A stretch of DNA of 64,000 nt from UBA2365 sp964594045 (GTDB lineage: Bacteria > Bacteroidota > Bacteroidia > Chitinophagales > Saprospiraceae). Location of the stretch: NCBI GenBank assembly GCA_964594045.1, contig CAZQKR010000019.1, forward strand, positions 23,261-87,260. Direction: 5' to 3'. Positions 25,048 to 34,103 of this stretch are shown here, one piece after another (the stretch's first letter is position 1; every line of letters starts with the position of its first letter). Position numbers and translations under genes: made by a program. Below the pieces are notes generated by a model, which saw only the letters and a program-made list of their open reading frames with translations, was not told the DNA's origin and did not search any database.

Positions 25048-27759
25048 ATGGAGATTTTCTTTAAAATACATTATCTCACCAAACCGGGTGAAAACATTTA
25101 CATCTCAGGAAAGGGGGAAATTTTGGGCGACTGGAACACCAATAAAGCCATTCCCCTTCACTATGTTCAGGATGGATACTGGACAGTTCTCATCGACGTT
25201 CCGGATGGAACTAAAATGCTGGAATACAAATATTTTATGGTGAATCCTTGGGGACACCAAACCTGGGAATGGGGCCGGAACAAAGAGCTGGTTCTACCTG
25301 CCGGGAAAGAATCCGTATATGTAAATGATCATTGGTTTTACCCTGCCAACGAAGAAAAAGTACTTTTCAGTTCAGCCCTGAAAGACGTAGTTTTCAAAAG
25401 AGAGCAAAGCATCAAAGGTTCCTCTTCAAAATCACGCAATACAATACATTTCAGGATTGCTGTGCCTGCAGTTCCTGATGGTTATCAGATCTGTGTATCT
25501 GGAGAATCCAAAGCATTGGGCAAATGGGATCCATCAAGGCCTTTATTGCTCGGCTGCGAAGCCGGATCGGCGGTCTGGACCGGTACTGTCAATATGGATA
25601 ATTTCAGCTTTCCGACTGAATACAAATACGGATATTATAATAAAGGGCAGCAAAAACTGGTTGCTTTCGAATCCGGATCAAACAGGGTTCTGGAGGGGTT
25701 TCAGGAATGGAAAAATGCGCAGGCAGTCGTTCAGTCAGACGTTGCATTCCGGTATCCCCAAGGCCCATGGAAAGGCGCCGGTGTAGCGGTTCCTGTGTTC
25801 TCCCTCAGAAGTGAACAAGGATTTGGGATCGGTGAATTCAGCGATCTTCCGGGTTTGATCGATTGGGCAAAGCAAACAGGTTTGAGCATGGTCCAGATCT
25901 TACCGGTGAACGAAACGATCGCAACACATTCATGGCTGGACTCCTATCCGTATAAGTCCATTTCGGTTTTTGCCCTTCACCCGGTATTTCTCAATATTCA
26001 GAAAATGGGTAAGCTGAAGGACAGGAAGAAAGCAGCAGAATTTGAAACGATCCGCCAAAAACTGAATGCTGAGGAATTTGTCAATTATCCGGAAGTACAC
26101 AAAGCCAAGTCCGCATATTTTAAACTTCTGTTCGATCAGGAAAAAGACCGCTTTTTTAATGATCCTGCCTACAATTTATTTTTTGAAACCAACAGGGATT
26201 GGCTGGTTCCCTATGCAGCTTTTGCATTTTTAAGAGATAAGTACAAAACCGCTGACTTCAGAAAATGGGCAAAAAACAGTGTTTACGATAAAAAAACCAT
26301 AGAAAAACTATGCAAACCCGGTTCTGCTAACTGGGACGATATTGCCATACATTATTTCCTTCAGTTCCATCTGGATCAGCAACTCAGGGAAGTTTCCGGG
26401 TATGCCAGAAAACTGGGCATTGTACTCAAGGGCGACATTCCGATCGGCATCAGCCCCAACAGTGTTGAAGCCTGGACGGAACCCGAACTTTTCCATCTGC
26501 ATGCTCAGGCAGGAGCACCACCGGATGCCTTTGCCATAAAAGGGCAGAACTGGGGTTTCCCAACGTACAACTGGGGCAAAATGGCTGAAGACGGCTATAC
26601 CTGGTGGAAAAAACGCCTCAGTAAAATGGCTGAATATTTTGATGCATACCGGATTGACCACATTCTCGGATTTTTCAGGATATGGGAAATACCGGAAAAT
26701 GCAGTTGAAGGATTACTGGGAACTTTCAACCCGGCTATTCCTATGACGGCAGATGAAATCAAGTCCTATGGTATCGATTTTGATTACGAAAGACTGGTCA
26801 AACCCTATATCAGGTATCATACCTTAGGGCATTTATTCGGAATTTATACGGAAGAAGTGATCGACAATTTCCTGGAAGAGACCGGATATCACTGTTACCG
26901 GATGAAGGAAACCTTTGACAGCCAGAAGAAAGTCAATGAACATTTCCTTCAAAATACGGACGAAGAGCATCTGGACGAAAAAAACCGGCGGATCCGGGAT
27001 GGATTATTTGAGTTGATCGCCAATGTATTGTTCATTGAAAGCGGTTACAATCAATTCCATCCGAGGATCACACTCCAGCACACCAGTTCTTATGCGGAAC
27101 TGGATCACGATACGCAAAACAGGATCAACGCACTGTACAATCATTTTTTCTATAAAAGACACGATGATTTCTGGTATCATAAAGCCATGGAAAAGCTTCC
27201 GGGAATTATTTCCGCAACAGATATGCTCGTTTGCGGCGAAGATCTGGGTATGGTTCCTGGTTGTGTACATCCGGTCATGGACCGGCTGGGTATACTGAGC
27301 CTCGAGATCCAGCGGATGTCAAAAGATCCTGAGCGTAAATTTGCTCATCCTGCCGACGCGCCTTATATGTCCGTTTGCACCACGTCAACCCATGATATGG
27401 CAACCACAAGGGGCTGGTGGGAAAGCGACAGGGCATTGATCCAGGAGTTTTACAACGATCAGCTGGGCAACCCGGGTGAAGCACCTCAGTTTGCCGAACC
27501 ATGGTTGTGTGAGCAGATCATCAGACAGCACGTACATGCACCAGCTATGTGGACCACATTTCCGATCCAGGATCTGATCGCCATGGATGGTGAATTCAGG
27601 TGGGAAAAAACACATGAGGAAAAGATCAACGAACCGAGCAATGTACGCCACCATTGGAAATACCGGATGTTCCAGACCGTTGAGTCATTGAAAAATGCAG
27701 AACGGCTGAACAAGCTGATCAGGCAACTCATTCTGGAATCAGGAAGATTTCCCGGTTGA
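25048..27759 (+). CDS. malQ: 4-alpha-glucanotransferase (GH77) with two CBM20 starch-binding domains
   Basis: Amylomaltase (disproportionating enzyme): moves 1,4-alpha-glucan chains during maltodextrin or glycogen metabolism. The 903-residue protein has two N-terminal CBM20 domains (about 1-100, with ISGKGEILGDWN, and 130-230, with VSGESKALGKWD), then the GH77 barrel. The nucleophile is Asp537 in YRIDHILGFFRIWE, the acid/base Glu731 in CGEDLGMVP, and the STHDM motif follows. Duplicated CBM20 plus GH77 is the plant DPE2-like and Bacteroidota form, thought to act on branched or soluble glucans. No other glycogen genes are nearby. Confidence 0.94.
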   Translation: MEIFFKIHYLTKPGENIYISGKGEILGDWNTNKAIPLHYVQDGYWTVLIDVPDGTKMLEYKYFMVNPWGHQTWEWGRNKELVLPAGKESVYVNDHWFYPANEEKVLFSSALKDVVFKREQSIKGSSSKSRNTIHFRIAVPAVPDGYQICVSGESKALGKWDPSRPLLLGCEAGSAVWTGTVNMDNFSFPTEYKYGYYNKGQQKLVAFESGSNRVLEGFQEWKNAQAVVQSDVAFRYPQGPWKGAGVAVPVFSLRSEQGFGIGEFSDLPGLIDWAKQTGLSMVQILPVNETIATHSWLDSYPYKSISVFALHPVFLNIQKMGKLKDRKKAAEFETIRQKLNAEEFVNYPEVHKAKSAYFKLLFDQEKDRFFNDPAYNLFFETNRDWLVPYAAFAFLRDKYKTADFRKWAKNSVYDKKTIEKLCKPGSANWDDIAIHYFLQFHLDQQLREVSGYARKLGIVLKGDIPIGISPNSVEAWTEPELFHLHAQAGAPPDAFAIKGQNWGFPTYNWGKMAEDGYTWWKKRLSKMAEYFDAYRIDHILGFFRIWEIPENAVEGLLGTFNPAIPMTADEIKSYGIDFDYERLVKPYIRYHTLGHLFGIYTEEVIDNFLEETGYHCYRMKETFDSQKKVNEHFLQNTDEEHLDEKNRRIRDGLFELIANVLFIESGYNQFHPRITLQHTSSYAELDHDTQNRINALYNHFFYKRHDDFWYHKAMEKLPGIISATDMLVCGEDLGMVPGCVHPVMDRLGILSLEIQRMSKDPERKFAHPADAPYMSVCTTSTHDMATTRGWWESDRALIQEFYNDQLGNPGEAPQFAEPWLCEQIIRQHVHAPAMWTTFPIQDLIAMDGEFRWEKTHEEKINEPSNVRHHWKYRMFQTVESLKNAERLNKLIRQLILESGRFPG

Positions 27760-28092
27760 TCCGTCTTTATCCGGCACTATATGTAAAATTTAAGCATATA
27801 TTCACGGTATAATTTTTTGCTGAAAGCTAATAATTCATACATTTGTATATATGGTTGGGATGCCGTTAGTTCCTTTCTGGAAAAGATGGTATTGCCGGCC
27901 GGAAATTGATTTTGTTTGACTTTCGGAAGATCAACCATCCCATGAATAGTCCGAGATCTGTGTAATTCAAAATCGTTGTGGTGTCAATCCGCAAAGCGGT
28001 TAAAATCCCCGTGAATCACCATTGATCCGGGTTGCCGGGTCAGAGATCAGATTACTTATTTTTTTTAACATTCAATATAAAATCTGGTAAAC
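27760..28092. other. Gene-free stretch
   Basis: 333 bases with no supportable gene, terminator or riboswitch. The part at 27960-28060 is G/C-richer than the rest but shows no tRNA-like or known leader structure that I can identify. Confidence 0.4.
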
Positions 28093-28686
28093 ATGGAAGA
28101 AATCATCAGCAAAGTCAAAAAAATTCTCCTGATGCCTAAATTGGCCTGGACAGAGATCGGAGAAGAAAGCATCACCTGGGAAAGGATGTTGTCAACTTAC
28201 CTGATCCCATTGATACTGGTTGGAGCCATAGCTTCATTCATAGGGTATGGTTTGATCGGGGTCAGCATGGGATCATTTGGATACAGCTCTTCGATAGGCT
28301 GGGGTGTCGGGCAGGCGATCAGTTTCATCGTAAGTGGGCTGGCCGGAATATTCATCAGTGGCTGGATCATCAGCATTTTAGCCCCGACTTTCAATACCCA
28401 GGTAAGTTTTCATGACGGGATTAAACTGGTAGGATATGCATACACCCCATTTTTAGTGGCTGCGGTTATTTATATATTACCGGTTTTAAGTCCGATCGTG
28501 TTTTTAGGCGGATTATACAGTCTATATCAACTCTATCTTGGATTCAAGCCGGTAACGAAAGTTTCCGATGAAAAACACGGGGCATATTTTGCGGTCAGTC
28601 TGATCGTGATCATCGCTGTTATGGTTGTAGCGACACTTATTCTCACTTCATTGATGCTGATGTTCGGATTATCAAGACTACATTGA
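28093..28686 (+). CDS. Yip1-domain membrane protein
   Basis: A 197-residue inner-membrane protein of the Yip1 type. A short cytosolic start (KVKKILLMPKLAWTEIGEE) is followed by five hydrophobic segments, roughly at 35-58, 72-98, 112-132, 135-150 and 170-195. The pattern of a short lead containing P-x-x-W and then membrane helices is standard for bacterial Yip1 proteins, whose function is unknown. It lies alone between a gene-free gap and convergent genes. Confidence 0.85.
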   Translation: MEEIISKVKKILLMPKLAWTEIGEESITWERMLSTYLIPLILVGAIASFIGYGLIGVSMGSFGYSSSIGWGVGQAISFIVSGLAGIFISGWIISILAPTFNTQVSFHDGIKLVGYAYTPFLVAAVIYILPVLSPIVFLGGLYSLYQLYLGFKPVTKVSDEKHGAYFAVSLIVIIAVMVVATLILTSLMLMFGLSRLH

Positions 28687-28717
28687 TTAAACCAGCTGTA
28701 ATACATTGTGATCCAGG

Positions 28718-28750
28718 CAGATGGAACTGGTCAGCGACTGGTTTCATCTG
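28718..28750. terminator. Possible bidirectional terminator
   Basis: CAGATGGAAC pairs with GTTTCATCTG (one G-U) between the convergent Yip1 and omega-amidase genes. T runs are poor on both strands, so the call rests on position and stem. Confidence 0.4.
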
Positions 28751-28756
28751 TCTTGA

Positions 28757-29548
28757 TTATTTCAGCCTGAAATCATCCCAATCCAGGCCAACTTTGAATT
28801 TGCCCCTAAAATCAATAAGAGCAGCATAACAGGCACTGACTTGAACAACTTCCTCATTTTCTGGTGTTGCAGCCGCAATTATTTCACCCCCTGGGTCGAT
28901 CAGACATGAATCTCCCGAGTAGTCATTGCCTGTATCGTCCATCCCTACCCTGTTGACACCCAGTACATATGACTGATTTTCAATGGCTCTGGCGATCAGG
29001 AGCTGTTTCCATGGATACGACCGCACCTTGGGCCAGTTGGCAACGAATAAAAGCAAGTCATACTCATGGATACCTTCAATAAACCGGTTTCTGCACCAAA
29101 CCGGGAAACGCAGGTCGTAGCAGATCATCGGCCTGATCTTCCAGCCCTTAAGGGTTAAAGTAATGAGTTCCTTACCGGGAGTGATGAGTTCGTGTTCACC
29201 ACCCATCCTGAAAACATGCTTCTTGTTGTATTGCTCGAAAGGGCCGTCAGGTCTCATCCAGATCAGGCTGTTGTGGTAGTTACCGTTGGTTTCCAGCAAT
29301 AGACTTGCACAGATCACAGCACCAGTAGATGCTGCTTTCTCCCGGAGCCATGCAATGCTTTCACCATCCAATTTTTCAGCATATTTTACCGGGTCAACCG
29401 GGAAACCGGTATTGAAAGTTTCCGGCAAAACGATCAGATCAGGCTGGCCGGCAATGGATGCCATCCAATTGTCAAAACGTCTTCTGTTGGCGGCTGGGGC
29501 AGCCCAATCCAGGCTGGATTGAACAAATGCTATTTTCAGATCTTGCAT
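28757..29548 (-). CDS. Omega-amidase of the nitrilase family (YafV/Nit2 type)
   Basis: A carbon-nitrogen hydrolase expected to hydrolyse alpha-ketoglutaramate or alpha-ketosuccinamate, the products left when glutamine or asparagine donates its amino group. The 263-residue protein starts at the ATG at 29548. The catalytic triad is visible: Glu43 in LPETFNTGF, Lys110 in YNKKHVF and Cys143 in MICYDLRFPVW. The start overlaps the end of the aminotransferase gene by 13 bases, so the two are co-translated. The pair matches the glutamine transaminase / omega-amidase pathway that pulls the transamination forward. Substrate choice is inferred from family and context. Confidence 0.92.
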   Translation of the reverse strand: MQDLKIAFVQSSLDWAAPAANRRRFDNWMASIAGQPDLIVLPETFNTGFPVDPVKYAEKLDGESIAWLREKAASTGAVICASLLLETNGNYHNSLIWMRPDGPFEQYNKKHVFRMGGEHELITPGKELITLTLKGWKIRPMICYDLRFPVWCRNRFIEGIHEYDLLLFVANWPKVRSYPWKQLLIARAIENQSYVLGVNRVGMDDTGNDYSGDSCLIDPGGEIIAAATPENEEVVQVSACYAALIDFRGKFKVGLDWDDFRLK

Positions 29549-30693
29549 AGGATTTGTGTTGCTTTTTGAAGTGTTTTTTCTTCTTTTGCAAAGCAAAAAC
29601 GCAGTAATTGCTGATCCCGCCTGTCTTCATAGAAAGGTGAGAGCGGAATGGCAGCAACACCGTGCTTTTCTACAAGCCACTGAGCAAAAGCCATTTCCGG
29701 GAGATCACTGATATGGCGATAACTCAACAACTGGAAATATGTACCATAGCTGGGTATGACTTCAAATCCTGAACCGGTAATTCTGTGTAGAAAAAAGTCT
29801 CTTTTTGCCTGGTAAAATCCCGGAAGCTTCAGATAATGCCGGGGTTCGTTCAAAAAATCGGCAATGGCATACTGAATGGGCGTATTGCAGGTAAACACCA
29901 CGAATTGATGCAGTTTTCTGAACTCAGCCATCAGGTTGGCCGGAGCAAGAACAAATCCCAGTTTCCAACCAGTGGCATGAAAAGTTTTTCCGAAAGATCC
30001 CACGATAAAAGTCCGCGATTGCAGGCCCGGAAATGTGCAGGCACTGACGTGTTTTTCTCCGTCATAAACCAGGTGTTCGTACACCTCATCGCTCATCACG
30101 ATGATATCCGTACCACTGGTGATCCGGTCCAGTTGACGGTAGTCTTCTTCCCTGAGCAGGCTGCCTGTGGGGTTATGCGGACTGTTGATGATGATCATAC
30201 GGGTTTTGTCGTTGATCATACCGGCAACTTCAGTCCAGTTGACCTTAAAATCAGGTGGTTCCATGCCATAATGCTTCACTATGCCACCGGCTGCGCGAAT
30301 GGAAGGTCCATAACTATCATAAGCGGGTTCGAAAATGATCGCTTCATCCCCTTGCCGGATAAAAGTGGAGATCACCGTATTCAGGGCTTGCGTGGCGCCT
30401 GCCGTGATGTTGATCTCTTCATTCCAGTCATAATCCACACCGTAACTCAGATTCACTTTACGGGCTATCGCCTGTCTCAGAGGGATCACGCCCTGAAGGG
30501 GTGCGTATTGATTGTACCCCAGCTTCATGTAGTGTCCCACCCTATCAATCAGCCCTTCATCAATCTGAAAATCCGGAAAACCCTGTGAAAGATTCACCGC
30601 ACCGTGTTCCTGGGCAAGGCGGGACATGACAGCAAAAATGGAAGTTGCCGTGCCGGGAAGTTTGGAATGCAGTTGACCGCTAAAAAATGCCAT
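29536..30693 (-). CDS. Methionine/glutamine aminotransferase (class I PLP enzyme)
   Basis: A PLP-dependent aminotransferase of the YbdL / kynurenine aminotransferase group, 385 residues from the ATG at 30693. Seen are NLSQGFPDFQID near the N terminus, NSPHNPTGSLL, the SDEVYEHLVYDG stretch, the PLP Lys in GSFGKTFHATGWKLGF and a C-terminal LRFCFAKEE. YbdL-type enzymes prefer methionine and aromatic residues and take part in methionine salvage with glutamine as donor. The overlapping omega-amidase supports that role. A minus-strand TATATTTG box lies 21-28 bases upstream. Confidence 0.92.
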   Translation of the reverse strand: MAFFSGQLHSKLPGTATSIFAVMSRLAQEHGAVNLSQGFPDFQIDEGLIDRVGHYMKLGYNQYAPLQGVIPLRQAIARKVNLSYGVDYDWNEEINITAGATQALNTVISTFIRQGDEAIIFEPAYDSYGPSIRAAGGIVKHYGMEPPDFKVNWTEVAGMINDKTRMIIINSPHNPTGSLLREEDYRQLDRITSGTDIIVMSDEVYEHLVYDGEKHVSACTFPGLQSRTFIVGSFGKTFHATGWKLGFVLAPANLMAEFRKLHQFVVFTCNTPIQYAIADFLNEPRHYLKLPGFYQAKRDFFLHRITGSGFEVIPSYGTYFQLLSYRHISDLPEMAFAQWLVEKHGVAAIPLSPFYEDRRDQQLLRFCFAKEEKTLQKATQILCKI

Positions 30694-30817
30694 AGATGCA
30701 AAACTTATTTGGACAAATATAGCAATTTGTTGACATAAAGTTAAATGCATCTGAAAAAGGGAGCCTACCTCCCAAAGAATTATGTGATAAAGGAAAATCT
30801 ATTTCAGAAATAATTGT

Positions 30818-32032
30818 TCACCTGAAAAACAAATTGAATAAAAATGCGGGAGCAGTGGTAAATTTCCGCTTATGCACATCTGCGAGAGCATCGTGCAAAT
30901 AGTTTTTTACGTATGCATTTTTTTCTGCTTTTCTCAGCAAAAAGTCAAAGATCTGTGGATAATTTGCCAGTTTCTGGAGCATCCTGCTGATCCTCAGTTC
31001 AGTCCAAACTTTCTGTTGCAATACACGATCATATCGAAGCAAACTTTTCCCGGAAAAATCCTTCTCCTTAATTGCAGTTGCCAGAATTTCTGCTGCAATC
31101 CTGCCGCTGCGAATGGCGTTGCCAACGCCTTCTCCGCTGAAAGGGTCGATCAGTCCTGCAGCATCTCCAATGAGCACCACCATTGAAGCAGAAACAGGTC
31201 TTTTTCTTGATCCCAGCGGCAATCCATAACCTTTGACCTCTTCAAGAGCTTTTGCTCCGGCAAATCTGTCCCGGATGGAAGGTTCCTCCCGGATGATCCT
31301 GTAGAATATTTCCTTTAAGTTCATGTCTCTTTTGATCACATCAGAAGACAGCACGCCCAGCCCTACATTGGCTTTGTTGCCCGGTAAAGGAAACATCCAG
31401 AAGTAGCCCGGAAGCAGATCCTTGAAGAAATGAAGCTCGATCATCTGATCATCATTGAAACCGCTGACATCGGAATAATACTGTCTCAATCCTGCACTGA
31501 AATGCAATTTATCCACAGGATTGTTGATGGTTTTTTTATTGATGATGGAATGTGCGCCGTCTGCGCCAACCACGGCTTCTGCCGTAAAAACACCCTGATC
31601 AGTATGAACCTGAACACAGGAATGATCAATCCGGACATCTTTCACCCGGCAATTGAAAAACACTTCCGTACGTGTATTGGATATGAGTTGCTCCATTAAA
31701 AAATGATCAAAGACACTGCGTTCACAGGTATATCCGCATGTGCGTACACCTTGCTTGATGATCGGCAGGTCCAGCGCATGTCCGCCCGGACTGACAAAAC
31801 GGATCCCGTAGGATGGCAGTTTATCGGCCAATTGTCTGAAATTTTCAGCCAGAACTGGATCCATCCATTCGAGCTGATTGACCACATCCAGACTCAGCGC
31901 ATCACCACAAACTTTGTCCCTGGGAAAACCAGCCTTTTCGATCAATGCAACATTTGCTCCGGAACGGCTGAGTTGATAGGCACAACAAGTACCTGCCGGC
32001 CCGCCGCCTACAATGATCACATCATACCTCAT
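30818..32032 (-). CDS. Geranylgeranyl-reductase family FAD-dependent oxidoreductase
   Basis: A 404-residue flavoprotein. It begins with the dinucleotide-binding motif VGGGPAGTCCAYQLS, followed by the family-typical FPRDKVCGDAL; a second FAD motif, LIGDAAGLIDPFSGEGVGNA, lies near residue 285. The family reduces isoprenoid chains or acts on menaquinone-like and lipid substrates, but the substrate cannot be told from sequence. No membrane helix. A -7-like box CAAAAATA (minus strand TATTTTTG) lies at 32141-32148. Confidence 0.88.
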   Translation of the reverse strand: MRYDVIIVGGGPAGTCCAYQLSRSGANVALIEKAGFPRDKVCGDALSLDVVNQLEWMDPVLAENFRQLADKLPSYGIRFVSPGGHALDLPIIKQGVRTCGYTCERSVFDHFLMEQLISNTRTEVFFNCRVKDVRIDHSCVQVHTDQGVFTAEAVVGADGAHSIINKKTINNPVDKLHFSAGLRQYYSDVSGFNDDQMIELHFFKDLLPGYFWMFPLPGNKANVGLGVLSSDVIKRDMNLKEIFYRIIREEPSIRDRFAGAKALEEVKGYGLPLGSRKRPVSASMVVLIGDAAGLIDPFSGEGVGNAIRSGRIAAEILATAIKEKDFSGKSLLRYDRVLQQKVWTELRISRMLQKLANYPQIFDFLLRKAEKNAYVKNYLHDALADVHKRKFTTAPAFLFNLFFR

Positions 32033-32416
32033 GAAAACACTTTATTTTTAAATTAATTCTTATCAGATAAAAATTGTGATTTTTTACACTGCTATCAACC
32101 TGGCTATGGTTTCAGATCTTCTTCCAATTCAACTGATACCCAAAAATAACATAATTTTTTACAGAACGTAAAATATGGATTTGTATTGAAATGAGCAGGT
32201 ATGTGCTGACCGTCAGGCAAGGGCTATTCAGATGTTAAAGTATCCTGGAGCTTTGATGTAAAATTCAATATAAATTCATGTATGAATCTCTTTAAGCTCA
32301 AGCCAAAATTGTATTTTTGTCATTTGGTAAATGAAGTTGTCATCAAGAGCGATTTGTTTTCAGCAAAAATCGGATCGATTCTTTTAGATTCTTTATCAAT
32401 GAATTAAAACTATGTT
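32033..32416. other. Gene-free stretch between divergent genes
   Basis: 384 bases between the oxidoreductase and the DUF389 gene. One minus-strand TATTTTTG box (32148-32141) may serve the oxidoreductase. I see no gene, hairpin or repeat. Confidence 0.4.
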
Positions 32417-33748
32417 ATGGAATCATTTTCCAACAAGTCACATTCGGTCTTGCACAACATCCTTCACTTCCTGAACCTGGAAGCTGACCTGGAAAACCAT
32501 GAGAACATTCACAATGAGATTGTCAAAGGCGTTATTTTTAAAGGAACAAACCTTTGGATCCTGATGTTTGCCACCATAGTGGCTTCTGTTGGCCTGAACA
32601 TGAATTCTACTGCGGTCATCATTGGCGCCATGTTGATCTCGCCTTTGATGGGTCCGATCAATGGTATGGGGTACAGCATTGCCACCTTCAACATTGAGCT
32701 TTTCCGCCAATCCATAAAAAACTTCAGTTTTGCTGTATTTGCCAGTCTGACTGCATCAACACTCTATTTTTTTCTAAGTCCGGTTTCGACTGCGCATTCC
32801 GAATTGCTTGCGCGGACCAGTCCGACGATCTACGATGTGGTGATCGCTTTGTTCGGTGGTTTGGCAGGTATCGTTGCCATCAGCAGCAAACTGAAGGGCA
32901 ATGTGATACCCGGTGTGGCGATCGCAACCGCACTGATGCCTCCGCTCTGCACCGCAGGGTATGGATTGGCTACATTCCAGCCGGCTTTCTTTTTCGGAGC
33001 AATTTACCTGTTCACCATCAACACAATTTTTATTGCGCTTTCAGCCTTATGGGTTTCACAGATCCTGAATTTCCCGATCAGGGGAACGATTCCGGAAACC
33101 AGGAAGAGAGCGATCAACAATATGATCACCGTAGTCATTTTTATTGTGCTCGTTCCAAGCATATATTTTGGATATCAGTTGGTACAGGAAGAAAAATTCA
33201 CTGTCAATTCGCAAAAGTACATTTCCAACGTAAGCCTTTTTGGAGGAAACTACCTGTTAAAAAATGAAATTGACAAAAAGGATAAAAAAGTATTACTCGT
33301 GTATGGCGGGACTGAATTGACTGAATCGCAAAAAAAGGAGATCATTTCAAAAGCCGGAGATTTTCACCTTGAAAATGCAGACATTCAGATCCAGCAAGGG
33401 CTGACCTTCAACGATGGGGAGGTCACGGACCAGGCGCTCAAACTCAAGGACCAGATCAGCAGACTCAATGCTTCATTAAAGCATAGAGAAGCACAGATGG
33501 ACAGTGTCAAAACATCAGGTGAAATGGGCGGGGTGCTTCTTGAAGAGCTTAACACCCTGTTTCCTCAAATCAGCCGCTGCGGATTCAATGAATATAAGAT
33601 TTATGAAAAATACTCCTCAAAACCTGAAAAACAGGCTATTGTACTGATTTCACTTACCTCATCGCTCAAACCAGATGAAAAAGAAAAATTGCTGGGCTTT
33701 CTCAAAAAAAGACTGCAGACTGAAAATGTAAAAGTTATTTACGATTGA
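32417..33748 (+). CDS. DUF389 membrane protein
   Basis: A 443-residue inner-membrane protein. The DUF389 core is clear: TNLWILMFATIVASVGLNMN, STAVIIGAMLISPLMGPING and VIPGVAIATALMPPLCTAGYG lie in a series of about six membrane helices (residues 45-255). A soluble C-terminal region of about 190 residues with a helical part (LKLKDQISRLNASLKHREAQM) follows. The function of the family is unknown; a transport role is often suggested from the helix pattern. The start at 32417 is preferred, five bases after another ATG out of frame. Confidence 0.92.
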   Translation: MESFSNKSHSVLHNILHFLNLEADLENHENIHNEIVKGVIFKGTNLWILMFATIVASVGLNMNSTAVIIGAMLISPLMGPINGMGYSIATFNIELFRQSIKNFSFAVFASLTASTLYFFLSPVSTAHSELLARTSPTIYDVVIALFGGLAGIVAISSKLKGNVIPGVAIATALMPPLCTAGYGLATFQPAFFFGAIYLFTINTIFIALSALWVSQILNFPIRGTIPETRKRAINNMITVVIFIVLVPSIYFGYQLVQEEKFTVNSQKYISNVSLFGGNYLLKNEIDKKDKKVLLVYGGTELTESQKKEIISKAGDFHLENADIQIQQGLTFNDGEVTDQALKLKDQISRLNASLKHREAQMDSVKTSGEMGGVLLEELNTLFPQISRCGFNEYKIYEKYSSKPEKQAIVLISLTSSLKPDEKEKLLGFLKKRLQTENVKVIYD

Positions 33749-34103
33749 CCTGATTCCGGAAATTTTAGCAATGAATTGAGATCAGTTACAAAAAAGAAAC
33801 GAAATAATTTTACAAATTAATCCTAGAAAACATATTTATATTTTGCATAATCGTTAATTTTTATCGTTTTAAAAAATATTATACCATTTTTTTGCGATAA
33901 TCCATCTTTAATCATACTATATTCTCCCTTGACTTTGTATATTTGTGCAAAAATGAAATAATCCAGAACAGTTTGTTTTATTTGGTAAATAATTATTTAT
34001 GGGATCAGCAGGGAAAGCTTTCAGTCCAAATTTCACCAGGCAGGCAAAATGTTTTTCAGCATAAATTCCATATAGCCTTAAAATTATTAAAAAAAAATTA
34101 TAT
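33749..34103. other. Gene-free stretch with a promoter-like box
   Basis: 355 A/T-rich bases. TATATTTG at 33938-33945 fits TAnnTTTG and points to the CoA-transferase gene, leaving a leader of about 150 bases. No -33 element, hairpin or gene is evident. Confidence 0.4.

Noticed and set aside
27960..28060. Possible riboswitch or tRNA-like structure before the Yip1 gene
   Set aside because: The stretch is GC-richer, but no cloverleaf, T-loop motif or known riboswitch core could be traced.
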